Below are positions 43,025 through 51,298 of a stretch of DNA of 64,000 nucleotides, in pieces. The stretch is from Taklimakanibacter sp049323275. GTDB lineage: Bacteria; Pseudomonadota; Alphaproteobacteria; Rhizobiales; Aestuariivirgaceae. How positions within the stretch are numbered: position 1 is the stretch's first letter; every line of letters begins with the position of its first letter. The position numbers and the translations under genes are program-made. The stretch covers positions 18,412 to 82,411 of the forward strand of contig JBMOOM010000059.1 of the NCBI GenBank assembly GCA_049323275.1. Direction: 5' to 3'. The notes under the pieces were generated by a model. That model did no database searches. It was not told where the DNA came from and saw only the letters and a list, made by a program, of their open reading frames with translations.

Positions 43025-43327
43025 TCAGACTTCGATATCCTCGGAGCTGTCGTCTCCGCCCTCCGGCTCGCTGTCGTCGGGACCTTCGTCATGGTCCTCA
43101 TCTGAGCCGCCGTCGCCTTCCGCGTCCGGGTCATCATGGTTTTGATGATCCGGATCGTCGCCATAGTCCTGGTCCGGATAGGCGTCGTCGCCATATTCGC
43201 CGTCGTCGTTGCCCGTCTGCGCCTGAGCGAGCGGTGCCCGGAAGGGCTCGAGCTTGGTGACGATCGGCCCGACGAAATACATGCCGAAGCCCAGGACCAA
43301 GGCCAGAAGCGTGGAGGGCGTGCGCAT
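43025..43327 (-). CDS. Small acidic exported or anchored protein
   Basis: 100-residue protein with one N-terminal hydrophobic helix (about 5-24) and a long Asp/Glu/Gly-rich low-complexity tail (about 40-100) with Asp-x-Asp runs. It may bind calcium or be a spacer. No family recognised. AAGGA at suitable spacing supports the start at 43327; a longer frame upstream lacks a signal. Convergent with the small exported protein gene, 21 bases apart. Confidence 0.6.
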   Translation of the reverse strand: MRTPSTLLALVLGFGMYFVGPIVTKLEPFRAPLAQAQTGNDDGEYGDDAYPDQDYGDDPDHQNHDDPDAEGDGGSDEDHDEGPDDSEPEGGDDSSEDIEV

Positions 43328-43512
43328 CTGAGGTGTTCCTTGCACTGAAGGAGGTGCTGATCGCCCGATGAGGTCACAGCTTTGCGGCGAGACTGTGCCT
43401 GCCATCTCATATTGGGACGCGATCTCCGGTTGATACTCCACTGCGACAGGTTGACTCGCCGGCCCGCGCCCATAGTGTGTCAAGACAGCTTCACGCCTGG
43501 ATGGAGATGGTC

Positions 43513-44937
43513 ATGACCGATCTTGCCGCAAGCGTCAGCACCCCCAAGGAGACCCCGGTCGAACCGAGTCTCCATCGCGTGATGGGGCCGTGGCTTCTGC
43601 TGCTGTTCATCGTCGGGGACATTCTCGGAACCGGCATCTATGCCTTGACCGGTCAGGTCGCCAAGCAGGTGGGAGGCGTGGTCTGGCTGCCCTTCCTGGT
43701 GGCTTTCATCGTCGCGGTGATCACCGCCTTCAGCTATCTCGAGCTCGTCACCAAATATCCGCGCGCCGCCGGCGCCGCCCTTTATGCGCACAAGGCCTTC
43801 GGCATCCATTTCATCACCTTCATCGTCGCCTTCGCGGTGATGTGCTCGGGCATCACCTCGGCCTCGACGGCGTCGCGCGCCTTCGCCGCCAATCTCTCCA
43901 ACGCTTTCGATCTGGGGCTCGCCGGCACGATCGGCATCACCTTGATCGGCCTCTGCTTCATGGCGCTGGTGGCGATTATCAATTTCCGCGGCGTCGGCGA
44001 GAGCGTGAAGGCCAATGTGATCCTGACCTGCGTCGAGCTCACCGGCCTTTTGATCATCATCCTCATCGGCCTGTGGGCCATCGGCATCGGCAATGGCGAT
44101 GTGTCGCGCATCACCCAGTTCGCCACCGCCGCCGACCGGGGCGCCTTCTGGTCGGTCATCGCCGCCACCACGCTGGCCTTCTTCGCCATGGTGGGTTTCG
44201 AGGACTCGGTCAACATGGCCGAGGAATGCAAGAACCCGACCCGCATCTTCCCCAAGGTGCTGCTCGCAGGACTGCTGATCACCGGCCTCATCTATGTGCT
44301 GGTGTCGATCTCGTCGGTGACGCTGGTGGCGCCCGAGCAGCTGGGTGAAGGCGAGACGCCGCTGCTCCAGGTCGTCCAGGCCGGCGCGCCGAATTTCCCG
44401 CTGTGGATCTTCGGCTTCATCACCATGTTCGCGGTCGCCAACAGCGCGCTGATCAATATGCTGATGGCGAGCCGGCTCGTTTACGGCATGAGCCGCGAGC
44501 ATGTGCTGCCGCCGGTCCTGGGCAAGGTGCATGCCTCCCGCCGCACGCCCTATATCGCCATCGGCTTCACGACGCTGCTCGCCTTCGCGCTCATCACCTT
44601 CGTGGGCGAGGTGCCGGCGCTCGGCGGCACCACGGCGCTCCTGCTGCTTTGCGTCTTCACCATCGTCAATGTCGCGGTGCTGGTGCTGCGCCGCGATCCG
44701 GTGGAGCACAGCCATTTCCGCAGCCCGACCATTCTGCCGGTGCTCGGCGCCGTTTGCTGCGCCTTCCTGGCCGGCCCATGGACCGGGCGCGATCCGGTGC
44801 AATATAAGATCGCCGGCGTCCTGATCGGCATCGGCATCGCCCTGTGGGTGGTGAACTACCTGGTCAACCGCGCCATCGGCCAGAGGCCGGTCGAGCCGAC
44901 GATGGAGACCACCGGCGGCTCGGGGCCGGTGAACTGA
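43513..44937 (+). CDS. APC family amino acid permease
   Basis: 474-residue inner membrane transporter with about 12 helices. The first helix has the APC substrate loop GDILGTGIYALTG; FAMVGFEDSVNMAEE is the usual helix 6 motif. Substrate is probably an amino acid or amine but is not determined. GGAG lies 6 bases before the ATG at 43513; in-frame codons at 43477, 43501 and 43507 are alternatives. Monocistronic, convergent with the AEC transporter pair. Confidence 0.87.
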   Translation: MTDLAASVSTPKETPVEPSLHRVMGPWLLLLFIVGDILGTGIYALTGQVAKQVGGVVWLPFLVAFIVAVITAFSYLELVTKYPRAAGAALYAHKAFGIHFITFIVAFAVMCSGITSASTASRAFAANLSNAFDLGLAGTIGITLIGLCFMALVAIINFRGVGESVKANVILTCVELTGLLIIILIGLWAIGIGNGDVSRITQFATAADRGAFWSVIAATTLAFFAMVGFEDSVNMAEECKNPTRIFPKVLLAGLLITGLIYVLVSISSVTLVAPEQLGEGETPLLQVVQAGAPNFPLWIFGFITMFAVANSALINMLMASRLVYGMSREHVLPPVLGKVHASRRTPYIAIGFTTLLAFALITFVGEVPALGGTTALLLLCVFTIVNVAVLVLRRDPVEHSHFRSPTILPVLGAVCCAFLAGPWTGRDPVQYKIAGVLIGIGIALWVVNYLVNRAIGQRPVEPTMETTGGSGPVN

Positions 44938-45092
44938 CGGCACGAAGCGCTCGGCGCAAGGGAAGCAGAGATCATAGGTCTTGCGGCCGTCCCGTGCAGG
45001 TGAGGCTTAAATGGATGAGGCTTCCGTCGCTGGAGATACCTTTCCCAACGATGTCCTGGATCAGCCAGCCGGGCCCATTCATCAGGGCCTCC

Positions 45093-46025
45093 TCACGCAA
45101 GGAAAGTAAGCACGAGCGGTATCGTCACCGCCGCGCAGATGACCTGGAAGGTCAGTATATTCGCAACGAGCGGGGCGTCGCCGCCCATCTGCCGGGCGAG
45201 CACATAGGCGCCCGAGCCGGTCGGCACCGCCGAGCACAGCATGGCGACGGCGGCCGGGGTTCCGCTGACGCCGAAGAGCTTCAGCGCCATGACCATCAGC
45301 ACCGGCATGAAGAGCAGCTTGAGGGCGGTGGCGAGAGCGACCGTCGTCCTGGCGGCGGCGGCCTCGCCGAAATGCAGCCCGGCGCCGACGGTGAGCAAAG
45401 CAAGGCCCAGCGCGCCGCGCCCGATCATGTCCAGCACCTGGATGCCGAGCGTCGGCAGCGTGAGGCCTGAGAGCTGGAACAGGACGCCCCCCATCGAGGA
45501 CAGGAAGAAGGGATTGCGCAGCACCACCAGCGCAAGTTTCGTCGCCGAAGGGCGCTCGCCGCCATTATGGGCATAGAGCGACAGCACGATCACGCAGACG
45601 ACATTGAGAAGCGGCGTCATGGTGGCCGCGCTCACCGCCGCCAGCGCCAGCGCCTCGTTGCCGAAGAACAGCGGCACGATGGCGAAGGCGATGAAAGTGT
45701 GCCAGCGGGTGGCGCCCTGGAACAGGCTCGAGAATTGCGCGCCATTGATGCCGAGCAGCTTCGAGAGTGGCGCCCGAAGCAGGAGCAGCAGCGAGAACAT
45801 GATCGTCAGCGCCAGAACCATCGACGCCGCCATCTGCCAGACGGGGATCTGCGAAAAATCCGCCGCCGCGATCTCCTTGAAGATGATCGCCGGGAAGAGA
45901 ACGAAATAGCAGACATGATCCACGCCCGCCCAATGCACTTCGCCCATGAGGTTGGTGCGCCGCAGGACCGCGCCGATCACGATGACGACGAAGACGGGCA
46001 TGAGGACTATGAAGGCATCGGTCAT
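45093..46025 (-). CDS. AEC family transporter (copy 2)
   Basis: 310-residue auxin efflux carrier family protein with ten predicted helices. It shares AYVLARQMGGDAPLVA near the C-terminus with its upstream neighbour, so the two are tandem paralogues, though clearly diverged elsewhere. Bacterial members move organic anions such as malate or malonate; substrate here is unknown. Its start overlaps the end of the preceding paralogue by 4 bases. Confidence 0.87.
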   Translation of the reverse strand: MTDAFIVLMPVFVVIVIGAVLRRTNLMGEVHWAGVDHVCYFVLFPAIIFKEIAAADFSQIPVWQMAASMVLALTIMFSLLLLLRAPLSKLLGINGAQFSSLFQGATRWHTFIAFAIVPLFFGNEALALAAVSAATMTPLLNVVCVIVLSLYAHNGGERPSATKLALVVLRNPFFLSSMGGVLFQLSGLTLPTLGIQVLDMIGRGALGLALLTVGAGLHFGEAAAARTTVALATALKLLFMPVLMVMALKLFGVSGTPAAVAMLCSAVPTGSGAYVLARQMGGDAPLVANILTFQVICAAVTIPLVLTFLA

Positions 46026-46957
46026 TTGAAGCTTTGGGCCAGCCAGATGAGGAGCGGGATGGTCAGGAAGGACAACGCAGTCTGCAGCGTCACCGTGGTC
46101 GCCACAAGCGGAGCGTCGCCGCCCATTTGGCGGGCCAGCACATAGGCGCTCATGGCAGTGGGCACGCCGGCGCAGACGATGCAGGCGAGAAAGGCGACGC
46201 CTTCAATGCTAAAGGCGAGGCTCCACAGCGTGACGAGGACCGGCATGCCGAGGAGCTTGAGACCGGTGCCGAGCCAGACCGCGGGCGAGGGCCGCCTGAT
46301 CTCCTCGACCCTCAGGCCCGCACCGACCATCAGCAGACCGCAGGCGATCGCAGCACTTCCGAGCATGGTGAGCGTGCTCAGCACCGGCGCATAGATGGGA
46401 ATGCCCGAGAGATTGATGAGAAGCCCGAGAGTCGTCGCCCAGATGAAGGGATTGCGGAAGATGACATACAGGAGTTGCCGGGCCGGCAGCGGTTCCGTTC
46501 CGGCATTCTGGGCCACGACATAGACCGCGGCCAGGTTGGCGACCGGCACCAATACGGCGAGCACGACCGCCACCAGCGCCACGCCCAGCTCACCGTGCAG
46601 CTTGGCGAGAATGGGAAGCGCGATGAAGCCGTTCCAGCGCGTCGTGTTCTGGAAGATCGAGCTGAAGGCGGGGGCGGTGATGCCGAGGCCGGCGAGAATG
46701 GGACGGCGCAGCAACAGCAGGCCGCCCGCCATGGTGGCGAAGCTCGCCAGCATGGTGAAAGTGATGCCCGCGAGCGGCAGGGTCCGGATGTCGGAGGAGA
46801 TCAGCGTCTGGGCGAGGAGGGCGGGGAAGAACACCCAATAGCCCAGGAGCTCGATGCCCCTCCACATGTCGAGCGGCACGACCTCGCGCCAGCGCAGCAG
46901 ATAGCCGAGGGCGAGGAGGAGAAAGACCGGCAGCAGGCTTTCGACGGCGGCGCTCAT
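46022..46957 (-). CDS. AEC family transporter (copy 1)
   Basis: 311-residue AEC carrier of ten predicted helices, starting with the hydrophobic LLPVFLLLALGYLLRW. The AYVLARQMGGDAPLVA segment matches the following paralogue. The start overlaps the ruvX stop by 4 bases and the end overlaps the second AEC gene by 4, so the three are translationally coupled. Whether the two carriers form a heteromer or have distinct substrates is open. Confidence 0.87.
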   Translation of the reverse strand: MSAAVESLLPVFLLLALGYLLRWREVVPLDMWRGIELLGYWVFFPALLAQTLISSDIRTLPLAGITFTMLASFATMAGGLLLLRRPILAGLGITAPAFSSIFQNTTRWNGFIALPILAKLHGELGVALVAVVLAVLVPVANLAAVYVVAQNAGTEPLPARQLLYVIFRNPFIWATTLGLLINLSGIPIYAPVLSTLTMLGSAAIACGLLMVGAGLRVEEIRRPSPAVWLGTGLKLLGMPVLVTLWSLAFSIEGVAFLACIVCAGVPTAMSAYVLARQMGGDAPLVATTVTLQTALSFLTIPLLIWLAQSFK

Positions 46958-47421
46958 CCGGTCCGCTTGAGCGTGTCGAGGGCGGCTTGCAGGATATAGG
47001 CGGCAGCGAGCTTGTCGACCACTTCGGCGCGCCGCGCCCGGCTGGCATCGGCGCCGATGAGCATGCGCTCGACCGCGGCGGTCGAAAGCCTTTCATCCCA
47101 GTAGGTAATTGGAATGGGCGTCAGCTTTTCGAGATTGCGGGCGAAGGCGCGCGTCGACTGAACCCGCGGGCCTTCGCTGCCATCCATGTTGAGCGGCAGG
47201 CCGAGCACGATGAGTCCGACCTTTCTCTCCTGCGCGAGAGCGAGAAGAAGACGGGCATCCTCGGTGAATTTCTTGCGCGCGATGGTGGCGATCGGCGTGG
47301 CGATCCGGCGGGTGATGTCGCTGACCGCGACACCGATCGTTTTGGTGCCGAGGTCGAGGCCGAGCACCGGCGCATGGGAAGCCAGCCCGGCAATGGCGTC
47401 GGCAAAGGACTCGGAGATCAT
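46954..47421 (-). CDS. ruvX: Holliday junction resolvase-like RuvX/YqgF
   Basis: 155-residue RNase H-fold nuclease implicated in 16S rRNA maturation and in junction processing. Motifs: LGLDLGTKTIGVAVSD at the N-terminus, IVLGLPLNMDG, and WDERLSTAAVERML, followed by DKLAAAYILQ with the last acidic residue. First gene of a coupled set with the two AEC carriers, an unusual partnership. Divergent from the UPF0173 hydrolase gene. Confidence 0.93.
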   Translation of the reverse strand: MISESFADAIAGLASHAPVLGLDLGTKTIGVAVSDITRRIATPIATIARKKFTEDARLLLALAQERKVGLIVLGLPLNMDGSEGPRVQSTRAFARNLEKLTPIPITYWDERLSTAAVERMLIGADASRARRAEVVDKLAAAYILQAALDTLKRTG

Positions 47422-47496
47422 GCTGACGTCTTACGCGACTTGGCGGTCGGGCGCAAAAGGAGGATAAGGGCTCAAGGATCAAAGGAGATTCAGCGG

Positions 47497-48204
47497 ATGA
47501 AGATCACCTATTTCGGCCATTCGGCCTTTCGCATCGAAACCGGCAAGTCGGTCATCATGCTCGACCCCTTCCTCTCCGGGAATCCCTTGTTCAAGGGCGA
47601 CGCCAAGGCGGCCGCGAAGGGCGCGACCCATGTGCTCCTGACCCATGGTCACGACGATCATACGGGCGATACGCTCGACATCTGCACGGGGTCCGGCGCG
47701 ACGCTCGTCTCGAATTTCGAGGTCGCCATGTACTACGCCGCCAAGGGCGTCGCCAGTTATTCGCCCGGCAATCATGGCGGACGCATCGCCTTCGAGGATT
47801 TCGACGTCGTCTTCACCAATGCCTGGCATTCCTCCTCGCATGTCGAGAACGGCACGCCGGTCTATCTCGGCAATCCGGCGGGCTTCGTCATCCTGCCCAG
47901 GAAGGAGAAGGGCCGCCGCCTCTATGTCTCGGGCGATACCGGCCTCACCTACGACATGCAGCTCGTCCATGAGCTCTACAAGCCCGAGATCGGTATCGTC
48001 TGCATCGGCGACCGTTTCACCATGGGACCGGATCAGGCCGCCTATGCCTGCCGCAAATTCTTCAAGTTCAAGACGGTGATCCCTTGCCACTTCGCGACCT
48101 TCGAGGGGTTTCTCATCCCCGACGCGAAACCTTTCCTCAAGGCGATGGGACCCAAGGCCAAGTCCGTCAAGGTGATGAAATCCGGGGATACGGCGACGGT
48201 CTAG
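47497..48204 (+). CDS. UPF0173 metal-dependent hydrolase
   Basis: 235-residue metallo-beta-lactamase fold protein. It begins KITYFGHSAFRI, has the metal motif LTHGHDDHTGD, the AWHSSS histidine and YVSGDTGL aspartate, and ends with a VIPCHFATFEGF block, all typical of the UPF0173 group. Substrate unproven; a cyclic nucleotide or lactone is conceivable. AAAGGAG upstream sets the start at 47497. Its stop and the stop of the next, convergent gene share a CTAG. Confidence 0.9.
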   Translation: MKITYFGHSAFRIETGKSVIMLDPFLSGNPLFKGDAKAAAKGATHVLLTHGHDDHTGDTLDICTGSGATLVSNFEVAMYYAAKGVASYSPGNHGGRIAFEDFDVVFTNAWHSSSHVENGTPVYLGNPAGFVILPRKEKGRRLYVSGDTGLTYDMQLVHELYKPEIGIVCIGDRFTMGPDQAAYACRKFFKFKTVIPCHFATFEGFLIPDAKPFLKAMGPKAKSVKVMKSGDTATV

Positions 48205-48590
48205 CGCCAGATCTTCTTGCGCGCCGCGATCTCGGCCAGGGCCTGGCCGAGATCGGCCGCCATCGCTGCGATCACATGGCCGGTGGGCTGTGGCGGCGCG
48301 GTGCGCCAGCCCATCGCTTCGAGCACCGGGCCGGATTCATAATAGGGCTTGATGAGTGAGAGGACGAGGTCGCGGAAGTCCTGCGCGTGACTGCGCTCGA
48401 ATTCGGTGAGGACCTCGCCGCGTCTGGCCGGGTCGGCAAAATCGGGATGGCGCCCCATCAGCGCGATGATGGGTGATTTCGACTCCGACAGCGCCAGCAT
48501 GACATCCGGAACGCGCGAGCCGGGCGGAAGGCCAGCCGTGTCGCCGGGCAGCAGAAGATCGGCGAGTTGGCGCAATTGCACCGGGGTCAT
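48201..48590 (-). CDS. Small partner of the GMC oxidoreductase, function unknown
   Basis: 129-residue cytosolic-looking protein without a signal peptide. No firm family was recognised. It overlaps the GMC oxidoreductase gene by 4 bases, and the pairing resembles gluconate or sorbitol dehydrogenases, in which a small subunit accompanies the flavoprotein. Leu/Glu-rich helices and a FERSHAQDFRDLVLSLIKPY segment suggest an all-helical fold. Its role as a subunit is an inference from gene order. Confidence 0.65.
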   Translation of the reverse strand: MTPVQLRQLADLLLPGDTAGLPPGSRVPDVMLALSESKSPIIALMGRHPDFADPARRGEVLTEFERSHAQDFRDLVLSLIKPYYESGPVLEAMGWRTAPPQPTGHVIAAMAADLGQALAEIAARKKIWR

Positions 48591-50170
48591 GCGATGTCTC
48601 CGGCGAAGTGATCGGCGAGCTTGAGCGCCACCGCGCCGATGGTGGAGGCGGGATTGGCGGCGCCGACGGTCGGAAACAGGCTGCCATCGGCGACGAGGAT
48701 ATTGGGCACCGCATGGCAGCGGCCCCTGCCGTCAGTGACGGAGGTCTGGGGATCGCTCCCCATGCGCGCGGTGCCGAGCAGGTGCCAGCCGGTGAGGGGA
48801 GCAGGCGAAACACGCAGCGTGCGATAGGCGCCGGCGGCTTTCAGAACCTCCTCGGCGCGGGCCAGGCCGAAATCGAGGCTCTTCCGCGCGCGCTCCGAGA
48901 TGCGGTAGTCGATCTTCACACCGGGCAGGCCATCGCGCTCCTCGGTGCCGGTGAGGCTGACGCGGTTGTGCTGCTCGGGCAGGTCCTCGGCGAGCACCAG
49001 GATCGGCATCGTATGGAGGAATTCCTCGCGCAACTGCGTCTGCGGCGCCTCGCCCCACAGCGGCGACAGCCGCGAGGCCTGCACCAGCAGGGCGTTCTCG
49101 CGCGACAATTGCAGATGCACGCCGCGCTCGAAGCCGCGCTCCCGGTCGGTCTCGTAGAATTCATGCGAGTAGATCGAGCAGCCGACCGGGCCGACGGGAC
49201 CGTCGAGGCGGTCCTTGAAAAGGCCGCGCACATAGGCGGCCGGGTGAAACATGAGATTGCGCCCGAGCGCCGGGCTGTCGACGCCCGAGGCGAGAAGCAG
49301 CCGCGCCGTGCCGATGCCGTTGCCGGCGACGACCACCGCCTGGGCGGGCAGGAAATGCTCCTCGTCATTGCGGTCGGCATAGGTGACGCCGGTGGCGCGG
49401 CCGGCTTCGATCTCGATATTGCGGGCCACGGCGATGGTCCGCAGCTCGACGCCGAGTGCCATGGATTTAGGCCAGTAGGTGAGATCGACAGAGGCCTTGG
49501 CCTTGGAAATGCACCCGGTCAGGCAGGGGCCGCAATGATTGCAGGCGTCGCGCCCGTCATGCGGCACCGAATTGATCGCGGCATCGACCGGCCACCAGTG
49601 CCAGCCGAGATCGCTGAAGGCGCGCGCCGCGCGATTGGCGACCGCGCCGAAGGCCAGAGGCGGCATGGCGCGCCGGCTTTTCGGCGGATAGGCGGGATCG
49701 CCGTCGAGGCCGGCGACACCCATGATCTCGTCATTGAGGTCGTACCAGGGCTCGAGCTCGAAATAATCGAACGGCCAGTCGTCGGCGACGCCATCGAGGC
49801 TGCGGACGCGGAAATCGGACGGGTGCAGGCGCGGGAAATGCGCCGCCCAGGCGACCGTCGACCCGCCGACGCCGTTCCACATCAGCGGCTTGAAGACGGA
49901 CGCATCCTCGTCGATGGCGTAGTCGTTGGAGCCGCGATAGCCGCCCGCCGTGATGCGCAGATTGGGGTTCGACGCCCAGTCCTCCATGATGGCGCGCTGC
50001 CAGCGCATGGTCTTGGCCGGCATGCGCATGGGGTCGGGCCAGCCGCCGCGTTCCAGGCAGACGATCTTCAGATGCGGCGCCCGGCGCTTCAACTGCCAGG
50101 CGAAAGCCGCCCCGCCGCAGCCGGCTCCGATAATCACGACGTCGACGGAATCCTGGCGTTTTCTTGTCAT
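48587..50170 (-). CDS. GMC family oxidoreductase
   Basis: 527-residue flavoprotein. The FAD-binding loop is VVIIGAGCGGAAFAWQLKRR, and the C-terminal GMC part has GWHLLGTARMG and the late His-Asn type segment ending PASTIGAVALKLADH. A CNHCGPCLTGC cysteine cluster near residue 230 suggests the gluconate or alcohol dehydrogenase branch. No signal peptide; M1 at 50170 is preferred to a start 16 residues earlier. It probably passes electrons to a quinone or cytochrome partner. The small gene downstream may be its subunit. Confidence 0.85.
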   Translation of the reverse strand: MTRKRQDSVDVVIIGAGCGGAAFAWQLKRRAPHLKIVCLERGGWPDPMRMPAKTMRWQRAIMEDWASNPNLRITAGGYRGSNDYAIDEDASVFKPLMWNGVGGSTVAWAAHFPRLHPSDFRVRSLDGVADDWPFDYFELEPWYDLNDEIMGVAGLDGDPAYPPKSRRAMPPLAFGAVANRAARAFSDLGWHWWPVDAAINSVPHDGRDACNHCGPCLTGCISKAKASVDLTYWPKSMALGVELRTIAVARNIEIEAGRATGVTYADRNDEEHFLPAQAVVVAGNGIGTARLLLASGVDSPALGRNLMFHPAAYVRGLFKDRLDGPVGPVGCSIYSHEFYETDRERGFERGVHLQLSRENALLVQASRLSPLWGEAPQTQLREEFLHTMPILVLAEDLPEQHNRVSLTGTEERDGLPGVKIDYRISERARKSLDFGLARAEEVLKAAGAYRTLRVSPAPLTGWHLLGTARMGSDPQTSVTDGRGRCHAVPNILVADGSLFPTVGAANPASTIGAVALKLADHFAGDIA

Positions 50171-50230
50171 TAGCAGTGAAGATAAGCGGGATTTGCACTT
50201 GCGCGCAAACCCGGACATAAGCTTGAGGCC

Positions 50231-50920
50231 ATGTCAGACCGCAAACGCCCCGTTGGCCCCATCGTCGATCCCTTGCCGCCGGGACTGGTTCCCGACCTGC
50301 GCCCGCTTTTCGGGCGCTGGACGAGGCTCGAGCCCGTGTCGGCGGCGCAGCATGGCCGCGACCTGTACGAGTCCTTCGCCGACAGCGATCCGGAAGGGGC
50401 CCTGTGGACCTATATGGGCTACGGGCCCTTCGCCGATTACGAGGCCTTCGACGCGTGGCTGCGCAAGCAGGAGCCGAGCCGCGACCCGTGGTTCTATGCC
50501 TATGTCCGCCGCGATACCGGCAAGGCGGCCGGCATGGGGGCCTTCATGCGCCTCGACAAGGCCAATGGCGTCATCGAGATCGGCCATATCTGGTTCTCGC
50601 CCAGCCTGCAGGACACGCGGGAGGGGACGGAAGCGATTTTCCTGATGATGCGCCATTGCTTCGACGACCTGGGCGTGCGGCGGCTGGAATGGAAGTGCCA
50701 TTCCATGAACACGCCGTCGCGTAAGGCGGCCGAGCGCTTCGGCTTCACCTATGAGGGCACTTTCCGCCAGCATATGATCGTCAAGGGCCGCAACCGCGAC
50801 ACCGCCTGGTATGCCATGATCGACAAGGAATGGCCGGCCATGGCGGCCAGGTTCCAGGCCTGGCTGCGGGACGAGAATTTCGACGCGCAAGGCCGGCAGA
50901 AGACCCCTCTGGGCGGGTAG
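50231..50920 (+). CDS. GNAT acetyltransferase (RimJ/RimL-like)
   Basis: 229-residue GCN5-related N-acetyltransferase. Family features are the GRWTRLEPVS opening strand, GHIWFSPSLQDTREGTEAI (acetyl-CoA loop region), and LEWKCHSMNTPSRKAAERFG followed by GTFRQHMIVKGRNRDTAWY. Its likely donor is acetyl-CoA; the acceptor is unknown. The start lies 60 bases from the divergent GMC gene. Confidence 0.87.
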   Translation: MSDRKRPVGPIVDPLPPGLVPDLRPLFGRWTRLEPVSAAQHGRDLYESFADSDPEGALWTYMGYGPFADYEAFDAWLRKQEPSRDPWFYAYVRRDTGKAAGMGAFMRLDKANGVIEIGHIWFSPSLQDTREGTEAIFLMMRHCFDDLGVRRLEWKCHSMNTPSRKAAERFGFTYEGTFRQHMIVKGRNRDTAWYAMIDKEWPAMAARFQAWLRDENFDAQGRQKTPLGG

Positions 50921-51003
50921 AAATACCCCGCCGGCCTCCGGGTTGCAGGGCGGGTGAGCCGGTGTTAATGAGCGCCCCTGTTTTCCGCGAAATGAGTTGA
51001 AAC

Positions 51004-51291
51004 ATGTCGGTCGATCAGAAAACCGTGCGGCGTATCGCGCATCTGGCGCGCATCAAGGTGAGCGAGGAGGATGTGCCGCGCCTCGAGGGCGAGCTCAATT
51101 CGATCCTGCATTGGATCGAGCAGCTGAACGAGGTCGACGTGCAAGGCGTCGAGCCCCTGACGTCGGTCGTCGCCATGAAGATGAAGAAGCGCCAGGACGT
51201 GGTGACGGACGGCCATTATCCGCAGGACGTGACGAAAAACGCGCCGGCCTCCGAAGACGAATTCTTCATGGTCCCGAAAGTGGTGGAATGA
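51004..51291 (+). CDS. gatC: Aspartyl/glutamyl-tRNA amidotransferase subunit C
   Basis: 95-residue small subunit of the GatCAB complex that amidates misacylated Glu-tRNA(Gln) or Asp-tRNA(Asn). Markers: VRRIAHLARIKVSEEDV, ELNSILHWIEQLNEVD, then DVVTDG..PQDVTKNAP and a VPKVVE ending. It precedes gatA by 7 bases. gatB is not in the window. Confidence 0.94.
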   Translation: MSVDQKTVRRIAHLARIKVSEEDVPRLEGELNSILHWIEQLNEVDVQGVEPLTSVVAMKMKKRQDVVTDGHYPQDVTKNAPASEDEFFMVPKVVE

Positions 51292-51298
51292 CTCCAAG

